From the NCBI GenBank assembly GCA_964617625.1, contig CAZTZL010000074.1, forward strand, positions 1-13,877: a DNA stretch of 13,877 bases, given 5' to 3'. Numbering within the stretch: the first letter of the stretch is position 1; each line of letters begins with the position of its first letter. The DNA is from CAZTZL01 sp964617625. Its GTDB lineage: Bacteria > Zhuqueibacterota > QNDG01 > DSAB01. This document shows positions 5,880 to 13,289 of the stretch, in pieces. Both the position numbers and the translations under genes were made by a program. Below the pieces are notes generated by a model, which worked only from the letters and a program-made list of their open reading frames with translations, did no database searches and was not told the DNA's origin.

Positions 5880-8288
5880 ATGAATAAATCAATATTTAGA
5901 CAACGTCTCGAGAATGAAATTCTGGTTCTGGATGGTGTTTTCGGCACGTTGCTTCAGCCTCAAATGCCGGCCGGATCCTGTCCTGATCTCGCCAATTTGG
6001 AAAAGCCGGATCTGGTGGAATCGATTTGCCGAGCCTATGCAGAGGCGGGCGCCGATATTATTTCGACCAACACTTTCGGGGCAAACCGTGTAAAATTGGA
6101 TGAATTTCATCTCGGCCATAAAATCCTGGAAATCAATCAAGCCGCAGTCAGGCTGGCAAAGCAGGCTGTGAAGGACCGGTGGATCGCTGGTGTGATTGGG
6201 CCGACCGGAAAAATGATCGAGCCTATGGGTCCGCTGGGATTTGACGAAACTTATGATTTATTCCGGGAACAGGGTGTCGCCCTGGCAGAAGGAGGGGTGG
6301 ATCTTTTTCTCCTTGAAACTTTCAGTGATTTGAAAGAGATCAAGATCGCAATCATGGCGCTCCGGGAACATACGGATATTCCCATTATGGCCTCGATGAC
6401 ATACGGGGAGGATTTTCTTACATTTACCGGAACCGATCCGGTAACAGCGGCCAATGTCCTTATTTCTCTGGGAGCGGATGCCATTGGTGTGAATTGCTCC
6501 ACGGGTCCGGGACCCATGCTCGAAGTGCTGGGCCGGTATGCCGCGTTTGCGGATCATCCGCTTTTTGTCGAACCCAATGCCGGATTGCCCCGAATGAAAG
6601 GGAACTCAGTCGTTTATAATGTTACCTCGGATGACATGGCCGGCTTTGCTGAAAAATTCGTTCAGCTTGGCGCGAACGTCGTTGGAACATGCTGCGGGAG
6701 TACACCGGAATTTACATCCAAACTGAAAGAAAAGCTCAAAGGGTTGAGGCCGGTTTCGAAAACATCGCAGTCCGCACTTCATCTGTCCAGCCGCGTACAG
6801 ACGGTTTCACTCGGGCCAGGTTTGCCTTTCGGTATTATTGGAGAACGGATCAATCCCACCAACCGGGAGGATTTGACGCAGGCAATCCGATCCGGTAAAA
6901 TGGGGGAGATTCAAAATGAAGCCCGGAAACAGGTGAAAGAGGGCGCTCATCTTTTGGATGTGAATGTCGGTGTTCCCGGTGTGGATGAATTTATCATGAT
7001 GGGAAAAGCCATCCGGGGGGTCGAGAATGTGGCCAAACAACCCCTTTCGGTGGATAGTTCCGATCCGAAAGCAATCGAATCGGCACTTCGCGAATCACCC
7101 GGTAAACTGCTGATCAACTCGGTCAATGGGGAAGAGAATAGCCTGAAATCGATTTTGCCTCTGGCCAAACGTTACGGGGCCGGATTGATCTGTCTGGCGG
7201 TAGGGGGCCAGGGGATTCCCAAAACAGCCGGGGAGCGTATCGACGTTCTCAAACATATCATTCGGAAAGCCGAAGAAATCGGAATAAACAGACAGGATTT
7301 GATATGCGACTGTTTGACGTTGACGGTTTCCGCTGAGCAGAAACGGGCGGAACAGACACTTGAGGCCATCCGTATGGTTAAAGAGGAACTTGGTCTTCCG
7401 GCCGTTCTGGGCGTATCGAATATTTCCTATGGACTGCCCGACCGCAGTCTGATCAACAGCGCTTTTTTAAGCATGGCAATGGGAGCCGGACTGGATGCGG
7501 CCATCATGAATCCGGGGGATTCGCACATGATGGAAACGGTAAGGGCGGCATCTGTGCTGACTGTACGGGATCGGGATTCGAAAACATTTGTGGACAGTTA
7601 TCGTAAAAAAAAATCAGGAAAAGAATCTGTAGAAACGAGTACGGTCAGCGGGGAAAAAGGCAGAGAAATTTTTGATGCGGTTGTTTCGGGGAACCGTGAG
7701 GAAATCAAGAGTCTCGTCGAAAAGGCGATTCAATCGGGTCAAAAAGCGCTGGATATTAACGAGCAGTTTCTTATTCCCGCGATACAGGAAGTCGGAAGGC
7801 GATACGACCGGAAAGAGCTGTTTCTTCCTCAGATGATCATGGCGGCGGAGACCATGCAGAAAGCTTTCAGTGTGCTGGAACCGCATTTCGATTCCATGAA
7901 GTCCCGGTCCAGAGGGAAAGTGCTCATATGCACGGTCAAGGGCGATGTGCACGACATCGGAAAAAACATTGTGTCGCTATTCCTGAAAAACAACAGTTTT
8001 GAAGTGATAGATCTGGGCAAGGATGTGTCCGTGGAAACGATTGTCGGGGAAGCGTTGAAAACCCATGCGGATGTGGTGGCCCTTTCAGCGCTGATGACCA
8101 CAACCATGATGGAAATGCCGAAGGTGGTCGATGGATTGAAGGAGGGCGGATCCGGTGCAAAAGTGGTTGTTGGCGGCGCTGTTGTGACAAAACGTTATGC
8201 AACCGAAATCGGAGCGGACGGATTTGCAAAAGATGGTATTTCTGCGGTTAAAATAATTGGGGAGCTTTCCGAGAAAAAACAAGTATAA
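5880..8288 (+). CDS. metH: Cobalamin-dependent methionine synthase, short form lacking the AdoMet reactivation domain
   Basis: This 802-aa cytoplasmic enzyme transfers the methyl group of 5-methyltetrahydrofolate through cobalamin to homocysteine. The modules in order are: homocysteine S-methyltransferase barrel (about 1-290) with zinc ligands Cys206 (GVNCSTGP), Cys271 and Cys272 (GTCCGSTPE); pterin-binding barrel (about 310-570, starting IIGERINPTNRE); B12 cap helices (about 590-670); and cobalamin-binding Rossmann domain (about 675-802) with GDVHDIG holding the lower-axial His691. Escherichia coli MetH has about 1,200 residues and a fourth AdoMet-binding domain. That part is absent here, and the gene ends normally with KKQV-stop. 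The start is ATG 5880, preceded by AAGG 6 nt upstream; an in-frame TTG at 5874 is less likely. The missing domain is encoded separately at 13290. It is divergent from the small lipoprotein gene. Confidence 0.95.
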   Translation: MNKSIFRQRLENEILVLDGVFGTLLQPQMPAGSCPDLANLEKPDLVESICRAYAEAGADIISTNTFGANRVKLDEFHLGHKILEINQAAVRLAKQAVKDRWIAGVIGPTGKMIEPMGPLGFDETYDLFREQGVALAEGGVDLFLLETFSDLKEIKIAIMALREHTDIPIMASMTYGEDFLTFTGTDPVTAANVLISLGADAIGVNCSTGPGPMLEVLGRYAAFADHPLFVEPNAGLPRMKGNSVVYNVTSDDMAGFAEKFVQLGANVVGTCCGSTPEFTSKLKEKLKGLRPVSKTSQSALHLSSRVQTVSLGPGLPFGIIGERINPTNREDLTQAIRSGKMGEIQNEARKQVKEGAHLLDVNVGVPGVDEFIMMGKAIRGVENVAKQPLSVDSSDPKAIESALRESPGKLLINSVNGEENSLKSILPLAKRYGAGLICLAVGGQGIPKTAGERIDVLKHIIRKAEEIGINRQDLICDCLTLTVSAEQKRAEQTLEAIRMVKEELGLPAVLGVSNISYGLPDRSLINSAFLSMAMGAGLDAAIMNPGDSHMMETVRAASVLTVRDRDSKTFVDSYRKKKSGKESVETSTVSGEKGREIFDAVVSGNREEIKSLVEKAIQSGQKALDINEQFLIPAIQEVGRRYDRKELFLPQMIMAAETMQKAFSVLEPHFDSMKSRSRGKVLICTVKGDVHDIGKNIVSLFLKNNSFEVIDLGKDVSVETIVGEALKTHADVVALSALMTTTMMEMPKVVDGLKEGGSGAKVVVGGAVVTKRYATEIGADGFAKDGISAVKIIGELSEKKQV

Positions 8289-8495
8289 TTATTATATTCT
8301 ATCTCGAGACTGTTTAAAACTTGAATCGACTTCCTGGCTGAATGAAATCGTACGACGGTAATCACAATCTTAATCATGGTACTTTTTTATATTCCAACTG
8401 CAGGAGAATTTGTTCATCATAAAATTACCGCCCCGGAAGTTTTCCGACAGTCTTCCGGCAGGAAATAATCTCTCATACAGTGTTGGAGGATTCCT
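8289..8495 (+). other. Intergenic gap between metH and the ABC cassette
   Basis: These 207 nt hold no gene. A 7-bp inverted repeat, CCGGAAG (8433-8439) with CTTCCGG (8452-8458), lies about 40 nt before the ABC ATPase start. A TATATT at about 8388 could be a -10, but no good -35 is present. No terminator for metH is visible, so read-through from metH is possible. Confidence 0.4.
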
Positions 8496-9431
8496 ATGAC
8501 TGAATTCGCCATACGAACCGAAGGTCTCACAAAAATTTATACTGAAATTACCCGCGGCGGTCTCAAGCGCAGAGTCACTGTCGGCCTTGAAGATTTGAAC
8601 CTGGAAGTGAACAATGGAGAAGTTTTTGCATTTCTGGGTCCGAATGCCGCCGGCAAAACCACGACGATCAAACTTTTAACCCGTCTGCACTATCCAACCC
8701 GTGGAGAGGCCTGGATTTTGGGCCGTTCGAATGCGAAAAGAGAAACAATGCGGCAAGTCGGGTACTTGCCCGAACAACCCAGGCTCTACGATTATTTAAC
8801 CGGCAAGGAATTTCTGGATTTTATAGGCCGGATATTTGGATTGAACCGGCAGGACCGAAATAAGAAAATCATTCATCTTCTCAAAATGGTGGGGTTGCAG
8901 GGAAGGGCAGACGAGTCTATACGCGGATATTCCAGAGGTATGGTTCAGCGGCTCGGGCTGGCGCAGGCCCTGCTCAATGATCCGATGCTTTTGATCCTGG
9001 ATGAGCCCATGTCCAATCTGGATCCTCTCGGAAGAAAGGATTTTCGTGATCTTATCCTTGAATTGAAAAAGCAGGGCAAGACGATTTTTTTCAGTTCACA
9101 CATTCTGTCGGATGCGGAGATGGTTGCGGACCGGATCGGTATTCTCAAGGAAGGGCGTCTCGTCAGTACCGGAACCATGGCAGATTTGGTGGGTTCTCAG
9201 GTTACCGGAGTGGACATCACGTTTCACGCAGGCGAGGAAGATATAAAAAAAATTCAGAACATATTTAAGGAAGCGGTTGTTCAAGGACAGGAAATCATGC
9301 TGACACTTGAAAACGCGAGCATTGTCCCCGAATTCTTGAGAAGAATCGAACACTGGGGAGGACAGATCATTTCGGTCATTCCTCACCGGAAGACTCTGGA
9401 AGAACTATTTATGTCGGAATTGGGGAGGTAA
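8496..9431 (+). CDS. ABC transporter ATP-binding subunit (ABC-2 exporter type)
   Basis: The 311-aa protein has Walker A GPNAAGKTT (48-56), a Q-loop region (YLPEQPRLYDYLTG), the signature YSRGMVQRL (145-153, an SRGM variant of LSGGQ), Walker B LLILDEP (165-171), a D-loop (NLDP) and the H-loop His202 (SSHIL). The C-terminal about 90 residues are the accessory domain common in CcmA/NosF-like ATPases of ABC-2 exporters. GGAGG sits 6-7 nt before ATG 8496. Its stop lies 4 nt before the permease start, whose ribosome site is inside this gene's last codons, so the two are translationally linked. It should power export through the 9436 permease at the inner membrane; the substrate is not known. Some such modules act in gliding, copper (NosFY) or lipid export, and nothing here chooses among them. 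Confidence 0.93.
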   Translation: MTEFAIRTEGLTKIYTEITRGGLKRRVTVGLEDLNLEVNNGEVFAFLGPNAAGKTTTIKLLTRLHYPTRGEAWILGRSNAKRETMRQVGYLPEQPRLYDYLTGKEFLDFIGRIFGLNRQDRNKKIIHLLKMVGLQGRADESIRGYSRGMVQRLGLAQALLNDPMLLILDEPMSNLDPLGRKDFRDLILELKKQGKTIFFSSHILSDAEMVADRIGILKEGRLVSTGTMADLVGSQVTGVDITFHAGEEDIKKIQNIFKEAVVQGQEIMLTLENASIVPEFLRRIEHWGGQIISVIPHRKTLEELFMSELGR

Positions 9432-9435
9432 GAAG

Positions 9436-10200
9436 ATGCGTATTTGGGCTATTGCACTCAATACATTCAAGGAAACCATTCGAAACCGTATTCTGATAAA
9501 TATTCTCCTGTTTGCCATCGGATTAATTCTTCTTTCGATGATCGTAGGAGATTGGTCGCTGAATGAACAGGCAAAAATCATTAAGGATTTCGGTCTTTCG
9601 GCCATGTCGATTTTCGGACTGCTCATCGCCATCTTCATCGGTATCCGGCTCATGGTTCAGGAACTTGAGCAAAGAACGATTTACATCATTGCTTCGAAAC
9701 CGATTCACCGATGGGAAATTGTTTCAGGAAAATATCTCGGCCTCGCAATAACACTGGCGATCAATGTTTTGTTGATGAGCGGAGCATTGTGGGGAGCCGG
9801 ATGGATCATGGAAAGCCGCATCGATTTCGGACTGGTTCCAGCGATTATTTTAATCTACGTGGAAATCCTGCTTATTGTGGGTTTCGCCCTGTTTTTTTCA
9901 ACGTTCATGTCTCCGACGTTAAGTGCGCTCATGACACTCATTGTTTTTGTGGCCGGCCATCTTATCGGCGTATTGCGTGAATATGTCCAGATGTTTCCGG
10001 ATAAAAGTTTTAACTGGCTGTTTAAGGCGATCTATACTATTTTCCCGAATTTGGAATATCTGAATTTAAAAATGGCCGTTGTCGAACATCTTTCGAGATC
10101 CCCTCATGCAGTGATCTTCGGATTGCTGTACGGAATCGGATATATTTTAATTATCCACCTGTTCACCATCTGGATATTCCAGAAAAAGGATTTTAAATAG
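9436..10200 (+). CDS. ABC-2 type transporter permease
   Basis: This 254-aa membrane protein has six predicted hydrophobic segments: about 20-42, 53-73, 100-125, 133-155, 164-182 and 226-248. The layout matches the ABC2/NosY-like permease family, with a cytoplasmic loop after segment 2 (QELEQRTIYIIASKPIHRWE), a conserved feature where the protein meets the ATPase. The Shine-Dalgarno GGGGAGG is 7 nt upstream of ATG 9436 and overlaps the end of the ATPase gene. It most likely forms a dimer with two copies of the ATPase from 8496. It ends 8 nt before the TPR-like gene. The transported substrate is unknown. Confidence 0.9.
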   Translation: MRIWAIALNTFKETIRNRILINILLFAIGLILLSMIVGDWSLNEQAKIIKDFGLSAMSIFGLLIAIFIGIRLMVQELEQRTIYIIASKPIHRWEIVSGKYLGLAITLAINVLLMSGALWGAGWIMESRIDFGLVPAIILIYVEILLIVGFALFFSTFMSPTLSALMTLIVFVAGHLIGVLREYVQMFPDKSFNWLFKAIYTIFPNLEYLNLKMAVVEHLSRSPHAVIFGLLYGIGYILIIHLFTIWIFQKKDFK

Positions 10201-10208
10201 GTCATGCC

Positions 10209-11027
10209 ATGACGAAACAACTGCACATTTTAATGCTCATCGTTCCGCTGATCATTTTTATAGCCTGGGTGCATCCGATTCAAAAAGTTCTGGATCGAAA
10301 CAGAACCATCCAGTTTGTTGACAAGCGGCCGGTCTTTTTACCGAAAGGGAACGTGCTTAAATGGCTGAGTATGGGATATCGCGGTTTGATGAGCGACTGG
10401 CTCTGGATCAATTGCGTCATCTATTACGGAAGACGCGCTATTGATGAAGACAATCCTTACTATATCTATGCGGAGGAACACAAGACACTGGAAGCGGAAC
10501 TCGAGCGTGCGGGGCATTCACAATCCCCTGATGATATTCCTGAATCAGCGCTGGTTACAGACGAGAATTTGAGACATCTGCTGTATCGATTCACAAGCAA
10601 GGGTCTGGTCGATTATATCTATCCCATGATTGACAGGGTGACGACAATTGATCCCCATTTCATTCAGCCCTATATTTTTGGCGGAGTTTATGTCCTGCTT
10701 GATACAGGGGAAATAAAACGCGCCATTTTGCTTCTTGAAAAAGGGCATCGATACAATCCCGACCGTTGGGAATTTCCTCTTTACCTCGGATGGATAAACT
10801 GGATGTATCTTGGTGATATCAAACGAACACAGGAATATTTGGTCGAGGCTGTTGGGAAAAAGGAGTGCCCTGCATTTGTCGGGCAACTGCTCCGGGCATT
10901 TTCACTGAATGCACATCAAACCGAAGTCACAAAGATCTATCTGAAAGGGATTTCGGAGAATACAACCAATCAGGAAATTCAGGACCGGATCGATAAATTG
11001 TTGGAAGAATTAGATGCAGCGAAATAG
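10209..11027 (+). CDS. Membrane-anchored TPR-like protein of the ABC cassette
   Basis: This is a 272-aa protein. Residues about 5-22 (LHILMLIVPLIIFIAWVH) form one membrane anchor or uncleaved signal. A conserved-looking segment follows (LPKGNVLKWLSMGYRGLMSDWLW, about 44-66), then helical repeats resembling degenerate TPRs: DYIYPMIDRVTTIDPHF, FGGVYVLLDTGEIKRAILLLEKG, YNPDRWEFPLYLGWINW and GDIKRTQEYLVEAV. The start is ATG 10209; ATG 10204 stops after two codons. It lies 8 nt after the permease and should be co-transcribed. I recall similar three-gene units (ATPase, ABC-2 permease, TPR protein) in deltaproteobacteria-like genomes, but no name or substrate. The position suggests a periplasmic partner of the exporter. 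The function is inferred from context only. Confidence 0.75.
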   Translation: MTKQLHILMLIVPLIIFIAWVHPIQKVLDRNRTIQFVDKRPVFLPKGNVLKWLSMGYRGLMSDWLWINCVIYYGRRAIDEDNPYYIYAEEHKTLEAELERAGHSQSPDDIPESALVTDENLRHLLYRFTSKGLVDYIYPMIDRVTTIDPHFIQPYIFGGVYVLLDTGEIKRAILLLEKGHRYNPDRWEFPLYLGWINWMYLGDIKRTQEYLVEAVGKKECPAFVGQLLRAFSLNAHQTEVTKIYLKGISENTTNQEIQDRIDKLLEELDAAK

Positions 11028-11091
11028 AAAAATATATCTATACCGGATGCATCGAATATTTGTGTATACGGGATTTTCAAAACAGAAATCA

Positions 11092-11184
11092 TTATAAGAT
11101 ATGACATTTCCTGATTTTATAGATGTGAGTCAAGCCATGAATCCGATTCGTACATTTATAAAATCGATTTTATAAGATGTGAAG
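11092..11184 (+). promoter_or_regulatory. Iterated TTATAAGATNTGA-type motif upstream of the 11195 operon
   Basis: Three related stretches lie in the 167-nt leader: TTATAAGATATGAC (11092-11105), TTATAGATGTGAG (11117-11129) and TTATAAGATGTGAAG (11170-11184). The last two extend leftwards as GATTTTATA. They could be regulator sites or -10-like elements. The DNA is AT-rich, so the motif count needs a statistical test. Confidence 0.35.
11156..11175. promoter_or_regulatory. Perfect 20-bp palindrome (candidate operator) before the 11195 gene
   Basis: TTATAAAATCGATTTTATAA reads identically on both strands with no spacer. It lies 19 nt before ATG 11195 and just upstream of the GGAGGG ribosome site, where a bound dimeric repressor would block transcription. 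No T-run or GC-rich stem suggests termination. Confidence 0.5.
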
Positions 11185-11194
11185 GAGGGAAAAC

Positions 11195-11554
11195 ATGACA
11201 GAACGTAAAACGCCGTCCTGGGAAGAAAAATTTGAAGAACGGATGAAGACTTTTGAAAAAAAGATGGAAGCACTGGGAAAAAAATTGGAAGGAAAGGGAG
11301 AAGTTTTTGGAAAGGACGTCGAGGAAAAGGCAAAAACTTTTCAACACAGAATGCATCATAATGTCCATGGAAAACATCAGTTTTTTTGGGGGGGAGTACT
11401 GGTTGTTGTCGGGTTAATCTGGCTGGGCAATAATCTTGGCTGGTTTCATTATTCGATTCCTCTGATTCCTGTTGGAATGATCGCCCTCGGTATTTATTTA
11501 ATTCTGAAACATCGGGAATTTCCTGAAGAAGATAAAGAAAAGAAAGAGAAGTAA
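11195..11554 (+). CDS. LiaI/LiaF-like two-TM membrane protein with charged N-terminal helix
   Basis: This 119-aa protein has residues 1-50 as a highly charged Lys/Glu helix with heptad-like spacing (EEKFEERMKTFEKKMEALGK). It is followed by a His-rich patch (HRMHHNVHGKH) and two membrane segments (about 63-80 and 86-105) with the pattern FWGGVLVVVGLIWLGNNLGW, as in the LiaI-LiaF-like TM region (DUF5668). The tail is acidic/basic (EFPEEDKEKKEK). Proteins with this TM pair are often linked to envelope-stress sensing in Gram-positive bacteria; that role is not shown here. GGAGGG lies 5 nt before ATG 11195. It heads a likely operon with the 11580, 11853 and 13290 genes, with a 20-bp palindrome in the leader. 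Confidence 0.75.
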   Translation: MTERKTPSWEEKFEERMKTFEKKMEALGKKLEGKGEVFGKDVEEKAKTFQHRMHHNVHGKHQFFWGGVLVVVGLIWLGNNLGWFHYSIPLIPVGMIALGIYLILKHREFPEEDKEKKEK

Positions 11555-11579
11555 GGAAATTTAAACAAGGAGGGGATTC

Positions 11580-11849
11580 ATGACGGATAAGGAAATCAAG
11601 ATCGGTCATGTCAGCGATTATTTCGCACATGTCGGTGTGGCTGCCATTTCTATTACGGAAGGTAATGTCCGGGTCGGGGATGTCCTGCGATTCAAAGGCC
11701 ATACAACCGATCTCATTCAGGAAATCAGTTCCATGCAGATCGAACACGAAAATGTCAAGGAAGCAAAAAAAGGCGATGAGATCGGTATCAAGGTCACCGA
11801 TAAAGTCAGAAGCCACGACGTTGTATACAAGATTGTCAGCAAGGAGTGA
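11580..11849 (+). CDS. Small EF-Tu domain-2-like (translation elongation factor-like) protein
   Basis: This 89-aa protein forms a single beta-barrel domain. The sequence KIGHVSDYFAHVGVAAISI, then VGDVLRFKGHTTDLIQEISS, then MQIEHENVKEAKKGDEIGIK and VRSHDVVYKI follows domain 2 of translational GTPases and the C-terminal domain of U32-family peptidases. There is no GTPase domain, so it is not an elongation factor itself. Stand-alone versions are known in archaea and bacteria but have no clear role. AAGGAGGGG precedes ATG 11580. The last codons (AAG GAG TGA) contain the ribosome site for the radical SAM gene, so the two are tightly coupled. Confidence 0.8.
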   Translation: MTDKEIKIGHVSDYFAHVGVAAISITEGNVRVGDVLRFKGHTTDLIQEISSMQIEHENVKEAKKGDEIGIKVTDKVRSHDVVYKIVSKE

Positions 11850-11852
11850 TTT

Positions 11853-13283
11853 CTGAAAAAGAGAGCGAGGGTGCTGCTGATCAATCCCTGGATCGTTGAT
11901 TTTGCCGCTTATGATTTCTGGATCAAACCACTCGGGCTGCTTTACATCGGAGCTGTTCTCCGCGATCATGGTTACGAAGTTGGACTTTTGGACTGCATGG
12001 ACCGCAATCATCCCGCACTTGGACAAAACCAAAAAGCAATTCAAAGAAATGACGGCACCGGACATTTCTTCAAGGAGAACATATCCAGGCCGGACATTCT
12101 GAAACATATTCCGCGTCAATACAGCCGCTATGGCTTGCCTTTGAATTTTGTTCAAGAAATATTATCCCAGGTTACACAGCCAGATGTGATTTGTGTGACT
12201 TCCGGAATGACATACTGGTATCCCGGTGTGGTCGAGATGATTTCAATTTTGAAAAAACAATTTCCCGAAGTGCCTGTTGTCCTCGGCGGGATTTATGCGA
12301 CATTGTGCACAGGTCACGCACAAGAATTCAGCGGTGCGGATGTCATTGTAACCGGTGAAGGAGAGGATCAGATTGTTAATGTTCTGCAGGCGTTCCTGAA
12401 AGATTCGATTTCTTACAAGCCGTATTCATCCCTGAACGATTTGCCTTCTCCGGCATATGATCTCTATTCCGGTCTCGAATCGGCGGCTGTCCTGACTTCA
12501 AGGGGTTGTCCGTTCGATTGTCCGTTTTGCGGATCGCAACATCTTACAAAAGGATATCGAAGACGGGACCCCTTTCAAATAATCGATGAGATTGAAATAA
12601 TTCACCACCGTCATGGAGTGCGACATTTTGCGTTTTATGACGATGCCCTTTTGATTGATAATGAAAATTATTTTAAGATTCTTCTTCAGGAGCTGATCGA
12701 ACGGAAAATTGATGTTTCATTTCACACGCCCAATGGAATTCATCCGAAAGAGATTGACCTTGCAACTGCCGAACTAATGAAACAAGCCGGTTTTCAGACG
12801 CTCCGTTTGAGTTACGAAACCTCCAATATGGAACGCCAGAAACAGATGGGTTTCAAGGTCAGTGACGCAGATTTAAACCGGGCGGTTCGTTTGTTGTTCG
12901 ATGCCGGATTTGACCGTTCGCAAATTGGTGCGTATGTGCTCATGGGACTGCCGGATCAGGAAATCCCGGAAGTTCTGGACAGTATGTGCTTTGTTCTGGA
13001 TCTGGGTATTAAAATCAGTCTGGCATCCTATTCTCCGATACCGGGAACCGGCTCATGGAATGAAGCGGTTCAGCAAGGTTATTTCCAGGAAGATGTGGAC
13101 CCATTATTGACCAACAATTCTATTTTTCCGATGAAGTCCAATGATATTCCCTTTGAAGCGTTTGTCGAACTGGGAACTTTGTCTGCAATCGCCAATCAGG
13201 TGATCTCTCAGAAAAGCATTCCTCTGCAAAATAGACTATTTCAGGAGAAATTGACTGCATTTAAAAATACATGGATGAATTGA
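11853..13283 (+). CDS. B12-binding-type radical SAM protein, probable CTG start
   Basis: The start at CTG 11853 is preferred: GGAG lies 6 nt upstream, and the product begins LKKRARVLLINPW, a complete first Rossmann strand. The first common start, GTG 11871, would cut that strand to LLINPW and has no spaced ribosome site. This gives 476 aa. Residues about 5-190 resemble the cobalamin-binding Rossmann domain of class B radical SAM enzymes (VLLINPW, LLYIGAVLRDHGYEVGLLD, VVLGG, VTGEGE), without an obvious DxHxxG motif. Cys219, Cys223 and Cys226 (CPFDCPFC) should hold the 4Fe-4S cluster that cleaves S-adenosylmethionine. The C-terminal half (SYETSN, YVLMGLPDQE, ASYSPIPGTG) follows the radical SAM barrel. 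It is placed 3 nt after the EF-Tu-like gene and 6 nt before the MetH reactivation gene. The reaction and substrate are unknown. Confidence 0.88.
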   Translation: MKKRARVLLINPWIVDFAAYDFWIKPLGLLYIGAVLRDHGYEVGLLDCMDRNHPALGQNQKAIQRNDGTGHFFKENISRPDILKHIPRQYSRYGLPLNFVQEILSQVTQPDVICVTSGMTYWYPGVVEMISILKKQFPEVPVVLGGIYATLCTGHAQEFSGADVIVTGEGEDQIVNVLQAFLKDSISYKPYSSLNDLPSPAYDLYSGLESAAVLTSRGCPFDCPFCGSQHLTKGYRRRDPFQIIDEIEIIHHRHGVRHFAFYDDALLIDNENYFKILLQELIERKIDVSFHTPNGIHPKEIDLATAELMKQAGFQTLRLSYETSNMERQKQMGFKVSDADLNRAVRLLFDAGFDRSQIGAYVLMGLPDQEIPEVLDSMCFVLDLGIKISLASYSPIPGTGSWNEAVQQGYFQEDVDPLLTNNSIFPMKSNDIPFEAFVELGTLSAIANQVISQKSIPLQNRLFQEKLTAFKNTWMN

Positions 13284-13289
13284 TCTTTT

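Noticed and set aside
8433..8458. Terminator for metH formed by CCGGAAG/CTTCCGG
   Set aside because: The stem is only 7 bp with a 12-nt loop, lies about 150 nt after the stop and has no T-run.
11101..11175. 24-codon open frame (MTFPDFIDVSQ...) in the leader of the 11195 gene
   Set aside because: It has no ribosome site and its end coincides with the palindrome; chance is the simpler explanation, though a leader peptide cannot be excluded.
11130..12155. 341-aa open frame on the - strand
   Set aside because: It lies antisense to three convincing + strand genes, crosses their boundaries and shows no domain; it is a shadow of their codon pattern.
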